A stretch of DNA of 64,000 nucleotides from JAGSOU01 sp049974865 (GCA_049974865.1 JBNGCX010000011.1:1-64000), one strand, 5' to 3'; counted from the first letter of the stretch, positions 33,689 through 42,267 are shown. A program made the numbers and translations. The notes: a model not told the origin generated them from the letters alone.

Positions 33689-33728
33689 CCCGGCCTGTCC
33701 TCCTATCACTTTCCGGGGACAGGCCGGG
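33689..33728. repeat. Perfect 12-bp inverted repeat between ctrA and ligA, touching the ligA ribosome-binding site
   Basis: CCCGGCCTGTCC (33689-33700) and GGACAGGCCGGG (33717-33728) are exact reverse complements around a 16-nt loop. The terminal GGG is also the start of GGGAGGGA, the ligA Shine-Dalgarno. It may terminate ctrA or modulate ligA translation; no U tract follows. Confidence 0.6.
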
Positions 33729-33739
33729 AGGGATGCGAA

Positions 33740-35860
33740 GTGTCCGAGACGAAGGCGGTTGGAGATCTGACCGAGGCGGAGGCCGCGGCCGAACTGGCGC
33801 GGCTGGCCGAGATTCTGGAAGAGGCCAACCGCGCCTATTTCCAGAAGGACGCGCCGGTGATGTCGGACGCGGAGTTCGACGCGCTGAAACAGCGCAACGC
33901 CGAGATCGAGGCGCGGTTTCCGGCGCTTAAGCGCCCCGACAGCCCCACCGAACAGGTCGGCGCCGCCCCGGCCGAGGGATTCGCCAAGGTCACCCATGCC
34001 CAGCGGATGCTGTCGCTGGCCAATGCCTTCGAAGAGCAGGAGGTGGCGGAGTTCGGGGCCCGGGTGCGCCGCTATCTCGGCATGGCCGAGGATGCGCCGC
34101 TGGCTTTCACCGCCGAGCCCAAGATCGACGGGCTCAGCCTGTCGCTGCGCTACGAGGGCGGGCGGCTGGTGCAGGCCGCCACCCGCGGCGACGGCGAGGT
34201 GGGCGAGAACGTCACCGCCAACGCCCGCACCATCGCCGACATCCCGCAAGAGCTGGGCGGCGCGCCGGAAATCCTGGAGGTGCGCGGCGAGGTCTACATG
34301 AGCCATGCCGATTTCGCCGCCCTGAACGACCGGCAGGAGGCGGCGGGCGACAAGCGCTTCGCCAACCCGCGCAACGCCGCCGCGGGCTCGCTGCGCCAGC
34401 TCGACCCCGCGGTCACAAGGGAACGGCCGCTGAAATTCTTCGCCTATGGCTGGGGGCAACTGTCCGAGCCGCTGGCAAAGACGCAAAGCGACGCCATCGC
34501 GCGGCTGCAGGACCTGGGGTTCCAGACCAACCCGCTGACCGAGCTGTGCGACAGTACCGAGGCGCTGCTGGCGCATTACCGCCGGATCGAGGAACAACGC
34601 GCCACGCTGGGCTATGACATCGACGGCGTGGTCTACAAGGTCGACGATCTCGACCTGCAGCGGCGCCTCGGCATGCGCGCCACCACGCCCCGCTGGGCGA
34701 TCGCGCATAAATTCCCGGCCGAGCTGGCCTGGACCCGGTTGGAGAAAATCGAGATCCAGGTCGGCCGCACCGGCGCGCTGAGCCCCGTGGCGCGGCTGAC
34801 CCCGGTCACGGTGGGCGGCGTGGTGGTCTCCAACGCCACGCTGCACAACGAGGATTACATCGCCGGGCGCGACGCCAGCGGCAACCCGATCCGCGACGGC
34901 AAGGACATCCGCGAGGGCGACTGGGTGCAGGTCTACCGTGCCGGCGACGTCATCCCCAAGGTGGCGGATGTCGACCTGTCGAAACGCCCTGAGGATGCCG
35001 AGCCCTACGAATTCCCCACAGAATGCCCCGAATGCGGCTCCGATGCCATCCGCGAGGACGGCGACGCGGTGCGCCGCTGCACCGGCGGGCTGATCTGCCC
35101 CGCGCAGGCGGTGGAGAAGCTGAAGCATTTCGTCTCGCGCGCGGCCTTCGACATCGAGGGGCTGGGCGCCAAGCAGGTGGAGCAGTTCTACCGCGACGGC
35201 TGGATCAAGGAACCCGCCGACATCTTCACCCTCGAAGAGCGGTACGGCAGCGGCCTGCAGCAGCTCAAGAACCGCGAGGGCTGGGGCGAGAAATCCGCCG
35301 CCAACCTCTTCGCCGCCATCGACGAGCGGCGGACCATCCCGCTCGACCGGCTGATCTTCGCCCTCGGCATCCGCCACGTGGGCGAGGCCGCCTCGGATCT
35401 GCTGGCGCGGTTCTATGTGAGCTGGGAGAATTTCCTGAACGCGATGACCAGGGCCGAGGTGGGAGAGGGTCCGGAATGGGAACGCCTCACGGGCATCGAC
35501 GGGGTCGGCCCGGTGATGGCGACCTCGGTGGTCACCACCTTCCACCAGGAGGCCGAGCGCGACTCGATCGACCGGCTGGTGGAATACCTGACGATCGAGG
35601 ATGCTGAGCCGCGCGGCGCGGTGGACAGCCCGGTGGCGGGCAAGACGGTGGTCTTCACCGGCACGCTGGAAAAGATGACCCGCGCCGAGGCCAAGGCACG
35701 GGCCGAGGCCCTGGGGGCCAAGGTCTCGGGCTCGGTGTCCAAGAAGACTGACCTTGTTGTGGCCGGGCCCGGGGCCGGATCGAAGGCCAAGAAGGCCCAG
35801 GAGCTGGGGGTGGAGACCATCGACGAGGATGCCTGGCTGGAGCTGATCGGGGACGCATGA
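33740..35860 (+). CDS. ligA: NAD+-dependent DNA ligase LigA
   Basis: A 706-aa ligase sealing nicks in replication and repair. It has the adenylation domain with AMP-accepting Lys128 (EPKIDGLSLSLRYE), an OB fold, a four-Cys zinc finger (CPECGSDAI...RRCTGGLICPAQ), HhH motifs and a C-terminal BRCT domain (~630-706; GKTVVFTGTLEKMTRAEAKARAEALGAKV). Translation begins at GTG 33740 with GGAGGGA 6 nt upstream. Its stop overlaps the recG start by ATGA. Confidence 0.96.
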   Translation: MSETKAVGDLTEAEAAAELARLAEILEEANRAYFQKDAPVMSDAEFDALKQRNAEIEARFPALKRPDSPTEQVGAAPAEGFAKVTHAQRMLSLANAFEEQEVAEFGARVRRYLGMAEDAPLAFTAEPKIDGLSLSLRYEGGRLVQAATRGDGEVGENVTANARTIADIPQELGGAPEILEVRGEVYMSHADFAALNDRQEAAGDKRFANPRNAAAGSLRQLDPAVTRERPLKFFAYGWGQLSEPLAKTQSDAIARLQDLGFQTNPLTELCDSTEALLAHYRRIEEQRATLGYDIDGVVYKVDDLDLQRRLGMRATTPRWAIAHKFPAELAWTRLEKIEIQVGRTGALSPVARLTPVTVGGVVVSNATLHNEDYIAGRDASGNPIRDGKDIREGDWVQVYRAGDVIPKVADVDLSKRPEDAEPYEFPTECPECGSDAIREDGDAVRRCTGGLICPAQAVEKLKHFVSRAAFDIEGLGAKQVEQFYRDGWIKEPADIFTLEERYGSGLQQLKNREGWGEKSAANLFAAIDERRTIPLDRLIFALGIRHVGEAASDLLARFYVSWENFLNAMTRAEVGEGPEWERLTGIDGVGPVMATSVVTTFHQEAERDSIDRLVEYLTIEDAEPRGAVDSPVAGKTVVFTGTLEKMTRAEAKARAEALGAKVSGSVSKKTDLVVAGPGAGSKAKKAQELGVETIDEDAWLELIGDA

Positions 35861-37944
35861 GCGGGCGTCCCGACATCCTGTTCCCGCTTTTCGCGGAGCT
35901 GGAGGGGCTCGACGGCGTCGGGCCCAAGACGGCGCGGCTGTTCCAGCAGATGGAGGTGGAAAAGCCCCGCGACCTGATCTTTACCCTGCCGCATTCGGGC
36001 GTGGACCGGCGCCGCCGGGCCAGCATCCGCGAGGTGGCGCCGGGCAGCACCGCCACGGTCGAGGTGCGGGTGGGCGCGCATGTGCCCTCGCGCGGGCGGG
36101 GGCCCTACCGGGTGCAGGTGCAGGATGCCGAGACGGCCTTTCAGCTGGTCTTCTTCCACGCCCGCGGCGACTACCTGCAGCGCCAGCTTCCGCCCGGCGA
36201 GCGCCGGGTGGTCTCGGGCAAGGTGGAGCTGTTCGACGGGGTGGCGCAGATGGCCCATCCCGACCATATCCTGCGCCCCGAGGAGGCCGCTCAGATCCCC
36301 GATTTCGAGCCGGTCTACCCCCTGACCGCGGGCCTGACGCAACGGGGCATGACCCGCGCCGTGGCCTCGGCGCTGGACCGGCTGCCCGAGCTGGAGGAAT
36401 GGATCGACCCGGCGCTTCTGGCGCGCGAGGGATGGCCGGGATGGGCCGAGGCCGTGCGCGCCGCCCATGCGCCCGCCGGCAGTGCCGATCTCGGCCCGAG
36501 GGCCCCCGCCCGGCAGCGGCTGGCCTATGACGAGCTGTTCGCGCATCAGCTGACGCTGGCGCTGGCCCGGCAGTCGGCGCGGCGCGGCGCGGGCAAGCCC
36601 ACCGAGGGCGACGGCCGGCTGAGGCGCAAGGTGCTGGCAGCACTCCCCTACACGCCCACCGGCGCGCAGGAGCGCGCCATGGGCGAGATCGCCGGGGACA
36701 TGGCCCGCGACCGCCGCATGAACCGGCTGCTGCAGGGCGATGTGGGCGCGGGCAAGACGCTGGTGGCGTTCATGGCGCTGCTGGTCGCGGTCGAGGCCGG
36801 CGGGCAGGGGGTGATGATGGCGCCAACCGAGATCCTCGCCCGCCAGCATCTGGAAAGCCTGCAGCCGCTGGCCGAGGATGCGGGCGTGGTGCTGGAGCTG
36901 CTGACCGGCCGCGACAAGGGGGCGGAACGGCGCGCCAAGCTTGACGCGCTGGCCCGTGGCGACATCCAGGTCCTGGTCGGCACCCACGCGGTGTTCCAAA
37001 GGGACGTGGCATTCCACGACCTGCGCCTGGCGATCATCGACGAACAGCACCGCTTTGGCGTGGCCCAGCGGATGGAGCTGACGGCCAAGGGCCGCGGCGC
37101 GCATGTGCTGGTGATGACCGCCACGCCCATCCCGCGCAGCCTGTCGCTGGCGCAATACGGCGACATGGATGTCTCGGTGCTGGACGAAAAGCCGCCGGGC
37201 CGGACGCCGGTCAAAACGGCGCTGGTCTCCTCGGGCCGGATGGACGAGGTGGTGGAGCACCTGCGCAGCGCCATTGCCGAGGGGCGGCAGGCCTACTGGG
37301 TCTGCCCGCTGGTGGGCGAGAGCGAAAGCATCGAGGCCACCGCCGCCGAGGAACGGTTCAAGCGCCTGCGCGCGGCCCTGGGCGAGGGGCAGGTGGGTCT
37401 GGTGCACGGCCAGCTGCCGCCGGCCGAGAAGGACGCCGCGATGGCGCGTTTCGTGGCGGGCGAGACCAAGGTTCTGGTGGCGACCACGGTGATCGAGGTG
37501 GGGGTGAACGTGCCCAACGCCTCGATCATGGTGATCGAGGGGGCGGAGCGGTTCGGTCTGGCGCAATTGCACCAGTTGCGGGGGCGCGTGGGGCGGGGGG
37601 CCGCGGCCTCGACCTGCCTGCTGATGTACGACCCGCCGCTGACCGAGGGCGGGCGGCGCCGGCTGGAAATCCTGCGCGAAACCGAGGACGGCTTCCGCAT
37701 CGCCGAAGAGGACCTGGCCATGCGCGGCGCGGGCGATCTGATCGGCACCGCGCAATCGGGCTTGCCGCGCTTCCGCATCGCGGACCTGGAGCGGCAATCG
37801 GCCCTGATGGCCGTGGCCCAAAGCGACGCCCGGCTTCTGCTGCAAGAGGACCCCGGGTTGCAGGGGGCGCGCGGCCGCGCCGCGCGCGTTCTGCTGTGGC
37901 TGATGGAAGAGGACAAGGCGATCCGTTTGATTTCAGTGGGTTAA
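35857..37944 (+). CDS. recG: ATP-dependent DNA helicase RecG
   Basis: A 695-aa branch-migration helicase that remodels stalled forks. The N-terminal wedge/OB domain includes LDGVGPKTARLFQQM and VRVGAHVPSRGRGPYRVQV. The helicase core shows Walker A GDVGAGKTLVA, DEQH box IIDEQHRFGVAQR, MTATPIPRSL and the motif VI region QLHQLRGRVGRG. A C-terminal TRG wedge follows. The gene is coupled to ligA; a LexA box lies 27 nt after its stop. Confidence 0.96.
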   Translation: MSGRPDILFPLFAELEGLDGVGPKTARLFQQMEVEKPRDLIFTLPHSGVDRRRRASIREVAPGSTATVEVRVGAHVPSRGRGPYRVQVQDAETAFQLVFFHARGDYLQRQLPPGERRVVSGKVELFDGVAQMAHPDHILRPEEAAQIPDFEPVYPLTAGLTQRGMTRAVASALDRLPELEEWIDPALLAREGWPGWAEAVRAAHAPAGSADLGPRAPARQRLAYDELFAHQLTLALARQSARRGAGKPTEGDGRLRRKVLAALPYTPTGAQERAMGEIAGDMARDRRMNRLLQGDVGAGKTLVAFMALLVAVEAGGQGVMMAPTEILARQHLESLQPLAEDAGVVLELLTGRDKGAERRAKLDALARGDIQVLVGTHAVFQRDVAFHDLRLAIIDEQHRFGVAQRMELTAKGRGAHVLVMTATPIPRSLSLAQYGDMDVSVLDEKPPGRTPVKTALVSSGRMDEVVEHLRSAIAEGRQAYWVCPLVGESESIEATAAEERFKRLRAALGEGQVGLVHGQLPPAEKDAAMARFVAGETKVLVATTVIEVGVNVPNASIMVIEGAERFGLAQLHQLRGRVGRGAAASTCLLMYDPPLTEGGRRRLEILRETEDGFRIAEEDLAMRGAGDLIGTAQSGLPRFRIADLERQSALMAVAQSDARLLLQEDPGLQGARGRAARVLLWLMEEDKAIRLISVG

Positions 37945-37971
37945 CGCTGACGTTCCCTTTTGTTCGCAAAT

Positions 37972-37986
37972 GTTCCTAAAAAGTTC
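37972..37986 (+). promoter_or_regulatory. Alphaproteobacterial SOS (LexA) box
   Basis: GTTCCTAAAAAGTTC is an exact match to GTTC-N7-GTTC, the LexA operator described for Rhodobacter and other alphaproteobacteria. Two further GTTC copies stand at 37952 and 37962. It lies 65 nt upstream of the 40-aa membrane protein gene, between recG and that gene, in an AT-rich intergenic stretch. Confidence 0.65.
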
Positions 37987-38005
37987 TTTACTTTCATCCC
38001 TGAAT

Positions 38006-38034
38006 TTGAGAACAAAGTGGCAACACAGTTAACA
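38006..38034 (+). promoter_or_regulatory. Candidate promoter of the 40-aa membrane protein
   Basis: TTGAGA (38006-38011) and TTAACA (38029-38034) are separated by 17 nt and end 17 nt before the ATG. Matches to consensus are partial. The LexA box is 20 nt upstream, so repression by LexA would have to act from just upstream or via another promoter overlapping the box. Confidence 0.35.
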
Positions 38035-38051
38035 CCGCAAGGACCGCCGCC

Positions 38052-38174
38052 ATGCTGACCGAGCTGAAATCCGTGATCGAACGTTCGTCCAACACGCTGC
38101 TGCAGGACGCGCTCGGCGTTACCGCGCTGATGGTCATGCTGGTTGCGGGGCTGCACCTGCCGGGCCTGTTCTGA
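38052..38174 (+). CDS. 40-aa single-pass membrane protein under a putative SOS box
   Basis: The peptide MLTELKSVIERSSNTLLQDA has an amphipathic N-terminal half followed by a hydrophobic helix (ALGVTALMVMLVAGLHLPGLF). It has its own candidate promoter, an upstream LexA-type box and, 138 nt downstream, a strong terminator, so it looks like a stand-alone gene. I recall similar short unannotated proteins in Rhodobacteraceae. SOS-induced small inner-membrane proteins such as Caulobacter SidA block division, so a similar role is possible, but there is no sequence proof. The Shine-Dalgarno is modest (AAGGACCG). Confidence 0.65.
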   Translation: MLTELKSVIERSSNTLLQDALGVTALMVMLVAGLHLPGLF

Positions 38175-38312
38175 GACCGAGAGTTACTGCCTGCGATCCG
38201 CGTTCCGGGCCGCGCATCCCGTCCCCAAGCGATGCGCCACCTGCCGAGCCTGCCTGTCCTCGTGCAGAAAGGAAATGCCTCTTCCGCCGCCCGGGCGCCT
38301 GAATCGCCACTG

Positions 38313-38349
38313 ACCGCCGCCGTCCCCCCAAGACGCGCGGCGGTTTTTT
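38313..38349 (+). terminator. Rho-independent terminator of the 40-aa membrane protein transcript
   Basis: A stem ACCGCCGC+CGTC pairs with GACG+GCGGCGGT (one bulged C), loop CCCCCAA, followed by TTTTTT. It is directional for the plus strand and lies directly against the 3' end of the convergent IscU-like gene. The 138 nt between the small gene and this terminator hold no recognisable coding sequence and could form a structured 3' untranslated region. Confidence 0.85.
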
Positions 38350-38350
38350 C

Positions 38351-38800
38351 TTAGGCGCAGGCGGCCTTGGCGGCCTGGTCGAAGGCCTCCAGCGTGGCGT
38401 CGAGCGTCAACAGGATCGAGGCATGGCGGTTCTTGTATTCCCGCGCGGGCATCAGCACCTCGAGCCCGTCGAAGGGCGCGTCGGGGGCCGGGCCACCTTC
38501 TTTCAGCATCGCGGCAAGCTGGCTGCGGGCGCGCTGCACCTCTTCGCGGCTGCGGCCGATGATATTGGCCCCCACCACCGAGGCCGAGGCCTGGCCGAGC
38601 GCGCAGGCCTTCACGTCCTGCGCGAAATCGGTGATCCGGCCGTCGGACAGGCACAGGTCGACCGTCACGGTGGAGCCGCAGAGCGGCGAGCGCTTGCGCG
38701 CGCTGCCGCAGGGCGAGTCGAGCCGGCCCTGATGCGGAATATCGGCCGCCAGCGCCAAGATGCGCTGCGAATACAGCTTGATCAGGTCGGTGTCGCTCAT
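38351..38800 (-). CDS. Iron-sulfur cluster assembly scaffold, IscU/NifU-N-like
   Basis: A 149-aa protein with the IscU-like fold pattern: LYSQRILALAADIPHQGRLDSP at the N-terminus, cysteines in SPCGSARKRSPLCGSTV, and KACALGQASASVVGANIIGRSREEV, which carries the third cysteine position. Some features differ from canonical IscU (two extra Cys and no LPPVK Hsc motif), as in many Rhodobacterales stand-alone scaffold proteins. It is divergent from hisI. Confidence 0.8.
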   Translation of the reverse strand: MSDTDLIKLYSQRILALAADIPHQGRLDSPCGSARKRSPLCGSTVTVDLCLSDGRITDFAQDVKACALGQASASVVGANIIGRSREEVQRARSQLAAMLKEGGPAPDAPFDGLEVLMPAREYKNRHASILLTLDATLEAFDQAAKAACA

Positions 38801-38866
38801 GGCTTTCCCTCGTCGGTCTCATCCCATAGATAACCCGCACGAACCCGTTTGCAAAGGAGCGCACCG

Positions 38867-39226
38867 ATGGCCTTCGACATCACAACCCTGCGATTCAACG
38901 ACCAGGGCCTGATCCCGGCCATCGCCCAGGCCGAGGACGGGCAGGTGCTGATGATGGCCTGGATGAACGCCGAGGCTGTGGCCCGCACGCTGGAGACCGG
39001 GCGGGTGACCTACTGGTCGCGCTCGCGTCAGTCGTTCTGGGTGAAGGGCGAAAGTTCGGGCCATGTGCAGCGGCTGCTGGATTTCCGCGTCGATTGCGAT
39101 CGGGACTGCCTGCTGCTGATCGTCGATCAGACCGGCCCGGCCTGCCACACCAACCGGCGGAGCTGTTTCTATACGGCGGTGCGCGAGGGCGAGGAAGTCG
39201 AGCTTATGAAGCCCCTCGAGGCCTGA
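38867..39226 (+). CDS. hisI: Phosphoribosyl-AMP cyclohydrolase
   Basis: A 119-aa monofunctional HisI opening the purine ring in step 3 of histidine synthesis. Motifs are MMAWMNAEAVARTLETGRVTYWSRSRQ, WVKGESSGHVQ, the metal-binding DCDRDCLLLIVDQ and the zinc-Cys cluster ACHTNRRSCFY. The ATG at 38867 has AAAGGAG 8 nt upstream and is preferred to an in-frame ATG at 38849. No HisE domain is fused. Confidence 0.95.
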   Translation: MAFDITTLRFNDQGLIPAIAQAEDGQVLMMAWMNAEAVARTLETGRVTYWSRSRQSFWVKGESSGHVQRLLDFRVDCDRDCLLLIVDQTGPACHTNRRSCFYTAVREGEEVELMKPLEA

Positions 39227-39230
39227 CTTT

Positions 39231-39252
39231 CCGCCTCCGGCGGGGATATTTT
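39231..39252 (+). terminator. Short hairpin and TATTTT terminator after hisI
   Basis: CCGCC-TCC-GGCGG is followed by GGATATTTT and then AGAAGAAGG, which runs into the gluQ stop codon. The tail resembles the one downstream of the CorC-like gene near 258-285, and looks like a recurring Rhodobacterales terminator type. Confidence 0.6.
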
Positions 39253-39266
39253 CGAACAGAAGAAGG

Positions 39267-40133
39267 TCAGAGGCCGAGCTTCGCCCGGATGTCGGCGGGG
39301 CTGCGCCCGTCCTCGCGGTATTTGCGGATGGCGCGGGCGTCGTCGCGCTTGGCCAGGCGCTTGCCTGTCTCGTCTCGGATCAGCCGGTGGTGGTGGTAGA
39401 GCGGCGTGGGCAGGCCCAGAAGGCGCTGCAGGATGACATGGATCGCGGTGGCCTCGAACAGGTCGGCGCCGCGGGTAACATGGGTGATGCCCTGTTCCGC
39501 GTCGTCGAGCACCACCGACAGGTGATAGGAGGTGCCCATGTCGCGCCGGGCCAGGACGATGTCGCCGATGCCGGCAAGGGCCTGGCCGCGGGTGACGGTG
39601 ATGGTGCCACTCTGGCCCCCGGGGCCGGCGCCGGTTTCGGTGAAGCAAAGCTTGTCGGCACCGATCTCGTCCCAGGTGCGGCCCATGTCGAGGCGCAGGG
39701 CGCAGTCGGCGGGCAGGGGGCCGGAGGGCGCGGCGCCGGGGCGGCAGGTGCCGGGATAGACCAGCCCGTCGGGGCCGTATTGCGGGGCGCCCTCCTGCGG
39801 GGCGCGGGCGGCCTCTTCGATGTCGCGGCGGCGGCAGGCGCAGGGGTAGATGAGGCCGCGGTCCCAGAGCGTTTCCAGCGCGGCGCGGTAGGCCGGCAGG
39901 CGCTCGGACTGGCGCATCACCGGGGTTTCCCAGCGCAGCCCCAGCCAGCGCAGGTCCTCGTAGATCAGCGCCTCCCATTCGGGGCGGGCGCGGGCCTGGT
40001 CGATATCCTCGATCCTGAGCAGGAACTTCCCGCCCGCGTCCCGCGCCATGTCATGGGCGAGGATCGCCGCGTAGGCGTGGCCCAGATGCAGCGGCCCGGT
40101 GGGCGAGGGCGCGAAGCGGGTGCGGACGGTCAC
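39267..40133 (-). CDS. gluQ: Glutamyl-Q tRNA(Asp) synthetase
   Basis: A 288-aa GluRS paralogue lacking the anticodon-binding domain, which glutamylates queuosine in tRNA-Asp. The HIGH-like motif is PSPTGPLHLGHA, followed by LLRIEDIDQARARPEW. The zinc-binding insertion is YPCACRRRDIE with Cys of GTCRPG. The KMSKS equivalent is KRLAKRDDA near the C-terminus. It overlaps the upstream methyltransferase gene by 4 nt. Confidence 0.93.
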   Translation of the reverse strand: MTVRTRFAPSPTGPLHLGHAYAAILAHDMARDAGGKFLLRIEDIDQARARPEWEALIYEDLRWLGLRWETPVMRQSERLPAYRAALETLWDRGLIYPCACRRRDIEEAARAPQEGAPQYGPDGLVYPGTCRPGAAPSGPLPADCALRLDMGRTWDEIGADKLCFTETGAGPGGQSGTITVTRGQALAGIGDIVLARRDMGTSYHLSVVLDDAEQGITHVTRGADLFEATAIHVILQRLLGLPTPLYHHHRLIRDETGKRLAKRDDARAIRKYREDGRSPADIRAKLGL

Positions 40134-40741
40134 GTTTTTTCAAGCACGTAGACAGTGGAGCCCAGCCCGATCGCGGGCAGGTGGTCGCCGTGTTCTTCGA
40201 GCAGGGTTCTAACCGCACCGGAGGCGCGCAGCGCGTCCAGCCGGTCGCGATAAGCGGGATCCTCCAGCGCGTGGTCGTTGAAGGAGAAGGCCAGCAGCCC
40301 GCCCGGGGCCAGCGCCGCGGCGAGGGCGTCGAGCAGTTCGGGCGGGGCGGCGCCGGGGCTGATCACGCCCGCCGCGGCGATCGCGGCGTAGTCGCCGGGT
40401 TTCACCGGCAGGGGGGCGTCGGGGTCGGTCTGCCAGAGCTTGCGGTAGGCGCCCTTGGCGCGGGCCTGTTCCAGCATCCCGGCCGAGAGGTCGGTGCCGT
40501 CGATCACCGCGAAGCCCGCAGCGCGCAGGGCGAGGCCCGACAGGCCGGTGCCGCAGCCCACGTCCAGCACCGGGGCGTCCGCCGGCGCGTGGCGCGCCAG
40601 CGCCGCGGCCACCCGGCGCGGCGTGGCATAGCCGTTCTCGGCGAGTTCGGAATCGTAGCTTTCGGCCCAGGCGTCGTAGAGTTGCTCCACCTCGCCCCGG
40701 GCTTGCAGGTCGTAGACCTTGTCGAGGAATTTTTCGGTCAT
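40130..40741 (-). CDS. Class I SAM-dependent methyltransferase
   Basis: A 203-aa methyltransferase. Motif I is VLDVGCGTGLSGLALRAAG, followed by IDGTDLSAGMLEQARAKG, and a post-motif segment ALAPGGLLAFSFND. An N-terminal helix AWAESYDSEL is typical of small methyltransferases acting on metabolites or quinones; the substrate is not identifiable. ATG 40741 (MTEKFL) is preferred over a GTG at 40747. It is coupled to gluQ by ATGA. Confidence 0.8.
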   Translation of the reverse strand: MTEKFLDKVYDLQARGEVEQLYDAWAESYDSELAENGYATPRRVAAALARHAPADAPVLDVGCGTGLSGLALRAAGFAVIDGTDLSAGMLEQARAKGAYRKLWQTDPDAPLPVKPGDYAAIAAAGVISPGAAPPELLDALAAALAPGGLLAFSFNDHALEDPAYRDRLDALRASGAVRTLLEEHGDHLPAIGLGSTVYVLEKT

Positions 40742-40763
40742 GCCCACAGGCTAGCAGGCAGCC

Positions 40764-42110
40764 TTAACCGGCGTCCAGCCCCAGCCAGACCTTCCAGTCG
40801 GCCTTGGCCCGGTCGGTATAGGCCTTGTAGCGGTCCTTGCGGCCGCGGCGCCCGCCCTTCAGCCCCTCGACGGGCGGGAAGAGGCCGAAATTGACGTTCA
40901 TCGGCTGGAAGGTCTTGGCCTCGGCCCCGCCGGTGATGTGGGTAACCAGCGCGCCGGTGGCGGTGGTGGAGGGCACGGGCGGCAGGCTGCGCCCCTCGAT
41001 CTCGGCCACGGCCAGGCGGGCGGCCAGCAGCCCCATGGCCGCGCTTTCGACGTAACCCTCGACCCCGGTGATCTGCCCGGCAAACCGGATATTCGGTTTC
41101 GACTTCAGCCGCATCTGGTCGTCGAGCAGCGTGGGCGAGTTGAGGAAAGTGTTGCGGTGGATGCCGCCGAGGCGCGCGAAGCGGGCGTTCTCCAGCCCCG
41201 GAATCATCCGGAATACATCGGTTTGCGCGCCGTACTTCATCTTGGTCTGAAAGCCGACGATGTTGTAGAGCGTGCCCAGCTTGTTGTCGCGGCGCAGCTG
41301 CACGATGGCGTGCGGCTTGACGTCCGGCTGGTGCGGGTTGGTCAGGCCCACCGGCTTCATGGGCCCGTGGCGCAGGGTTTCGCGGCCGCGTTCGGCCATC
41401 ACCTCGATGGGCAGGCAGCCGTCGAAATAGCCCGCGGTCTCGCCCGCGTGGAACTCGGTCTTGTCGGCGGCCAGCAGCGCATCGATGAACGCCTCGTATT
41501 GCGCCTTGTCCATGGGGCAGTTGAGGTAGGCGGTGCGCTCTTCCTCGGTCTCGCCCTTGTCGTAGCGCGACTGGAACCACGCCTTTTCCATGTCGATGCT
41601 GTCGGCATAGACGATCGGCGCGATGGCGTCGAAGAAGGCGAGGCTTTCGGCGCCGGTCTCGGCCCGGATCGCCTCGGCCAGCGCGCCGGAGGTCAGCGGG
41701 CCTGTGGCGATGATCCAGAGGCCGTCCTCGGGCAGGGCGGTGATTTCACCTTCCTCCACCCGCACCAGCGGATGGCTGCGCAGACGGTCGGTGACGCCCT
41801 GCGAGAAGCCCTCGCGGTCCACGGCCAGCGCGCCGCCCGCGGGCAGGCGGTGGGTGTCGGCCATCTCCATGATCAGCCCGCCGGCCTGGCGCATTTCCCA
41901 GTGCAGCAGGCCCACGGCGTTCTGCTCGTCATCATCCGAGCGGAAGGAATTGGAGCAGACCATCTCGGCCAGCTTGCCGGTCTGGTGCGCGAAGGTGCCC
42001 ACCGCGGGGCGCATCTCGTGGATGACGACGGGGATGCCGGCCTGGGCGGCCTGCCAGGCGGCCTCGGAGCCCGCAAGCCCGCCGCCGATGATATGCAGTT
42101 CCTTGGTCAT
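40764..42110 (-). CDS. trmFO: Methylenetetrahydrofolate-tRNA-(uracil-5-)-methyltransferase TrmFO
   Basis: A 448-aa folate/FAD-dependent enzyme making m5U54 in tRNA. The N-terminal FAD site is LHIIGGGLAGSEAAWQAAQAG. The motif CSNSFRSDD and the active-site region NCPMDKAQYEAFIDALL are visible, along with GRETLRHGPMKPVGL and QLRRDNKLGTLYNIVGFQT. The ATG at 42110 is used; the frame upstream to 42284 has no family similarity. It ends 22 nt before the methyltransferase gene. Confidence 0.94.
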   Translation of the reverse strand: MTKELHIIGGGLAGSEAAWQAAQAGIPVVIHEMRPAVGTFAHQTGKLAEMVCSNSFRSDDDEQNAVGLLHWEMRQAGGLIMEMADTHRLPAGGALAVDREGFSQGVTDRLRSHPLVRVEEGEITALPEDGLWIIATGPLTSGALAEAIRAETGAESLAFFDAIAPIVYADSIDMEKAWFQSRYDKGETEEERTAYLNCPMDKAQYEAFIDALLAADKTEFHAGETAGYFDGCLPIEVMAERGRETLRHGPMKPVGLTNPHQPDVKPHAIVQLRRDNKLGTLYNIVGFQTKMKYGAQTDVFRMIPGLENARFARLGGIHRNTFLNSPTLLDDQMRLKSKPNIRFAGQITGVEGYVESAAMGLLAARLAVAEIEGRSLPPVPSTTATGALVTHITGGAEAKTFQPMNVNFGLFPPVEGLKGGRRGRKDRYKAYTDRAKADWKVWLGLDAG

Positions 42111-42267
42111 GGGCGCGATGTAGGCGCTTTGGGCGGAAAGGGAAAGGGGCGTGTTGCAGGCCGCGTTGCACGAGCTTTGCGGTTTTCGGGCCGGGCGCGG
42201 CGGTGGCTTGACCGTCCCCTGCCGAGGCGATGTAGATTGCGGCCGAGTTTCACGGAGTGGGAAGGTG

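Noticed and set aside
37952..37986. CRISPR-like array from the GTTC repeats
   Set aside because: Repeats are only 4 nt and no cas genes are near; consistent with regulator half-sites instead.
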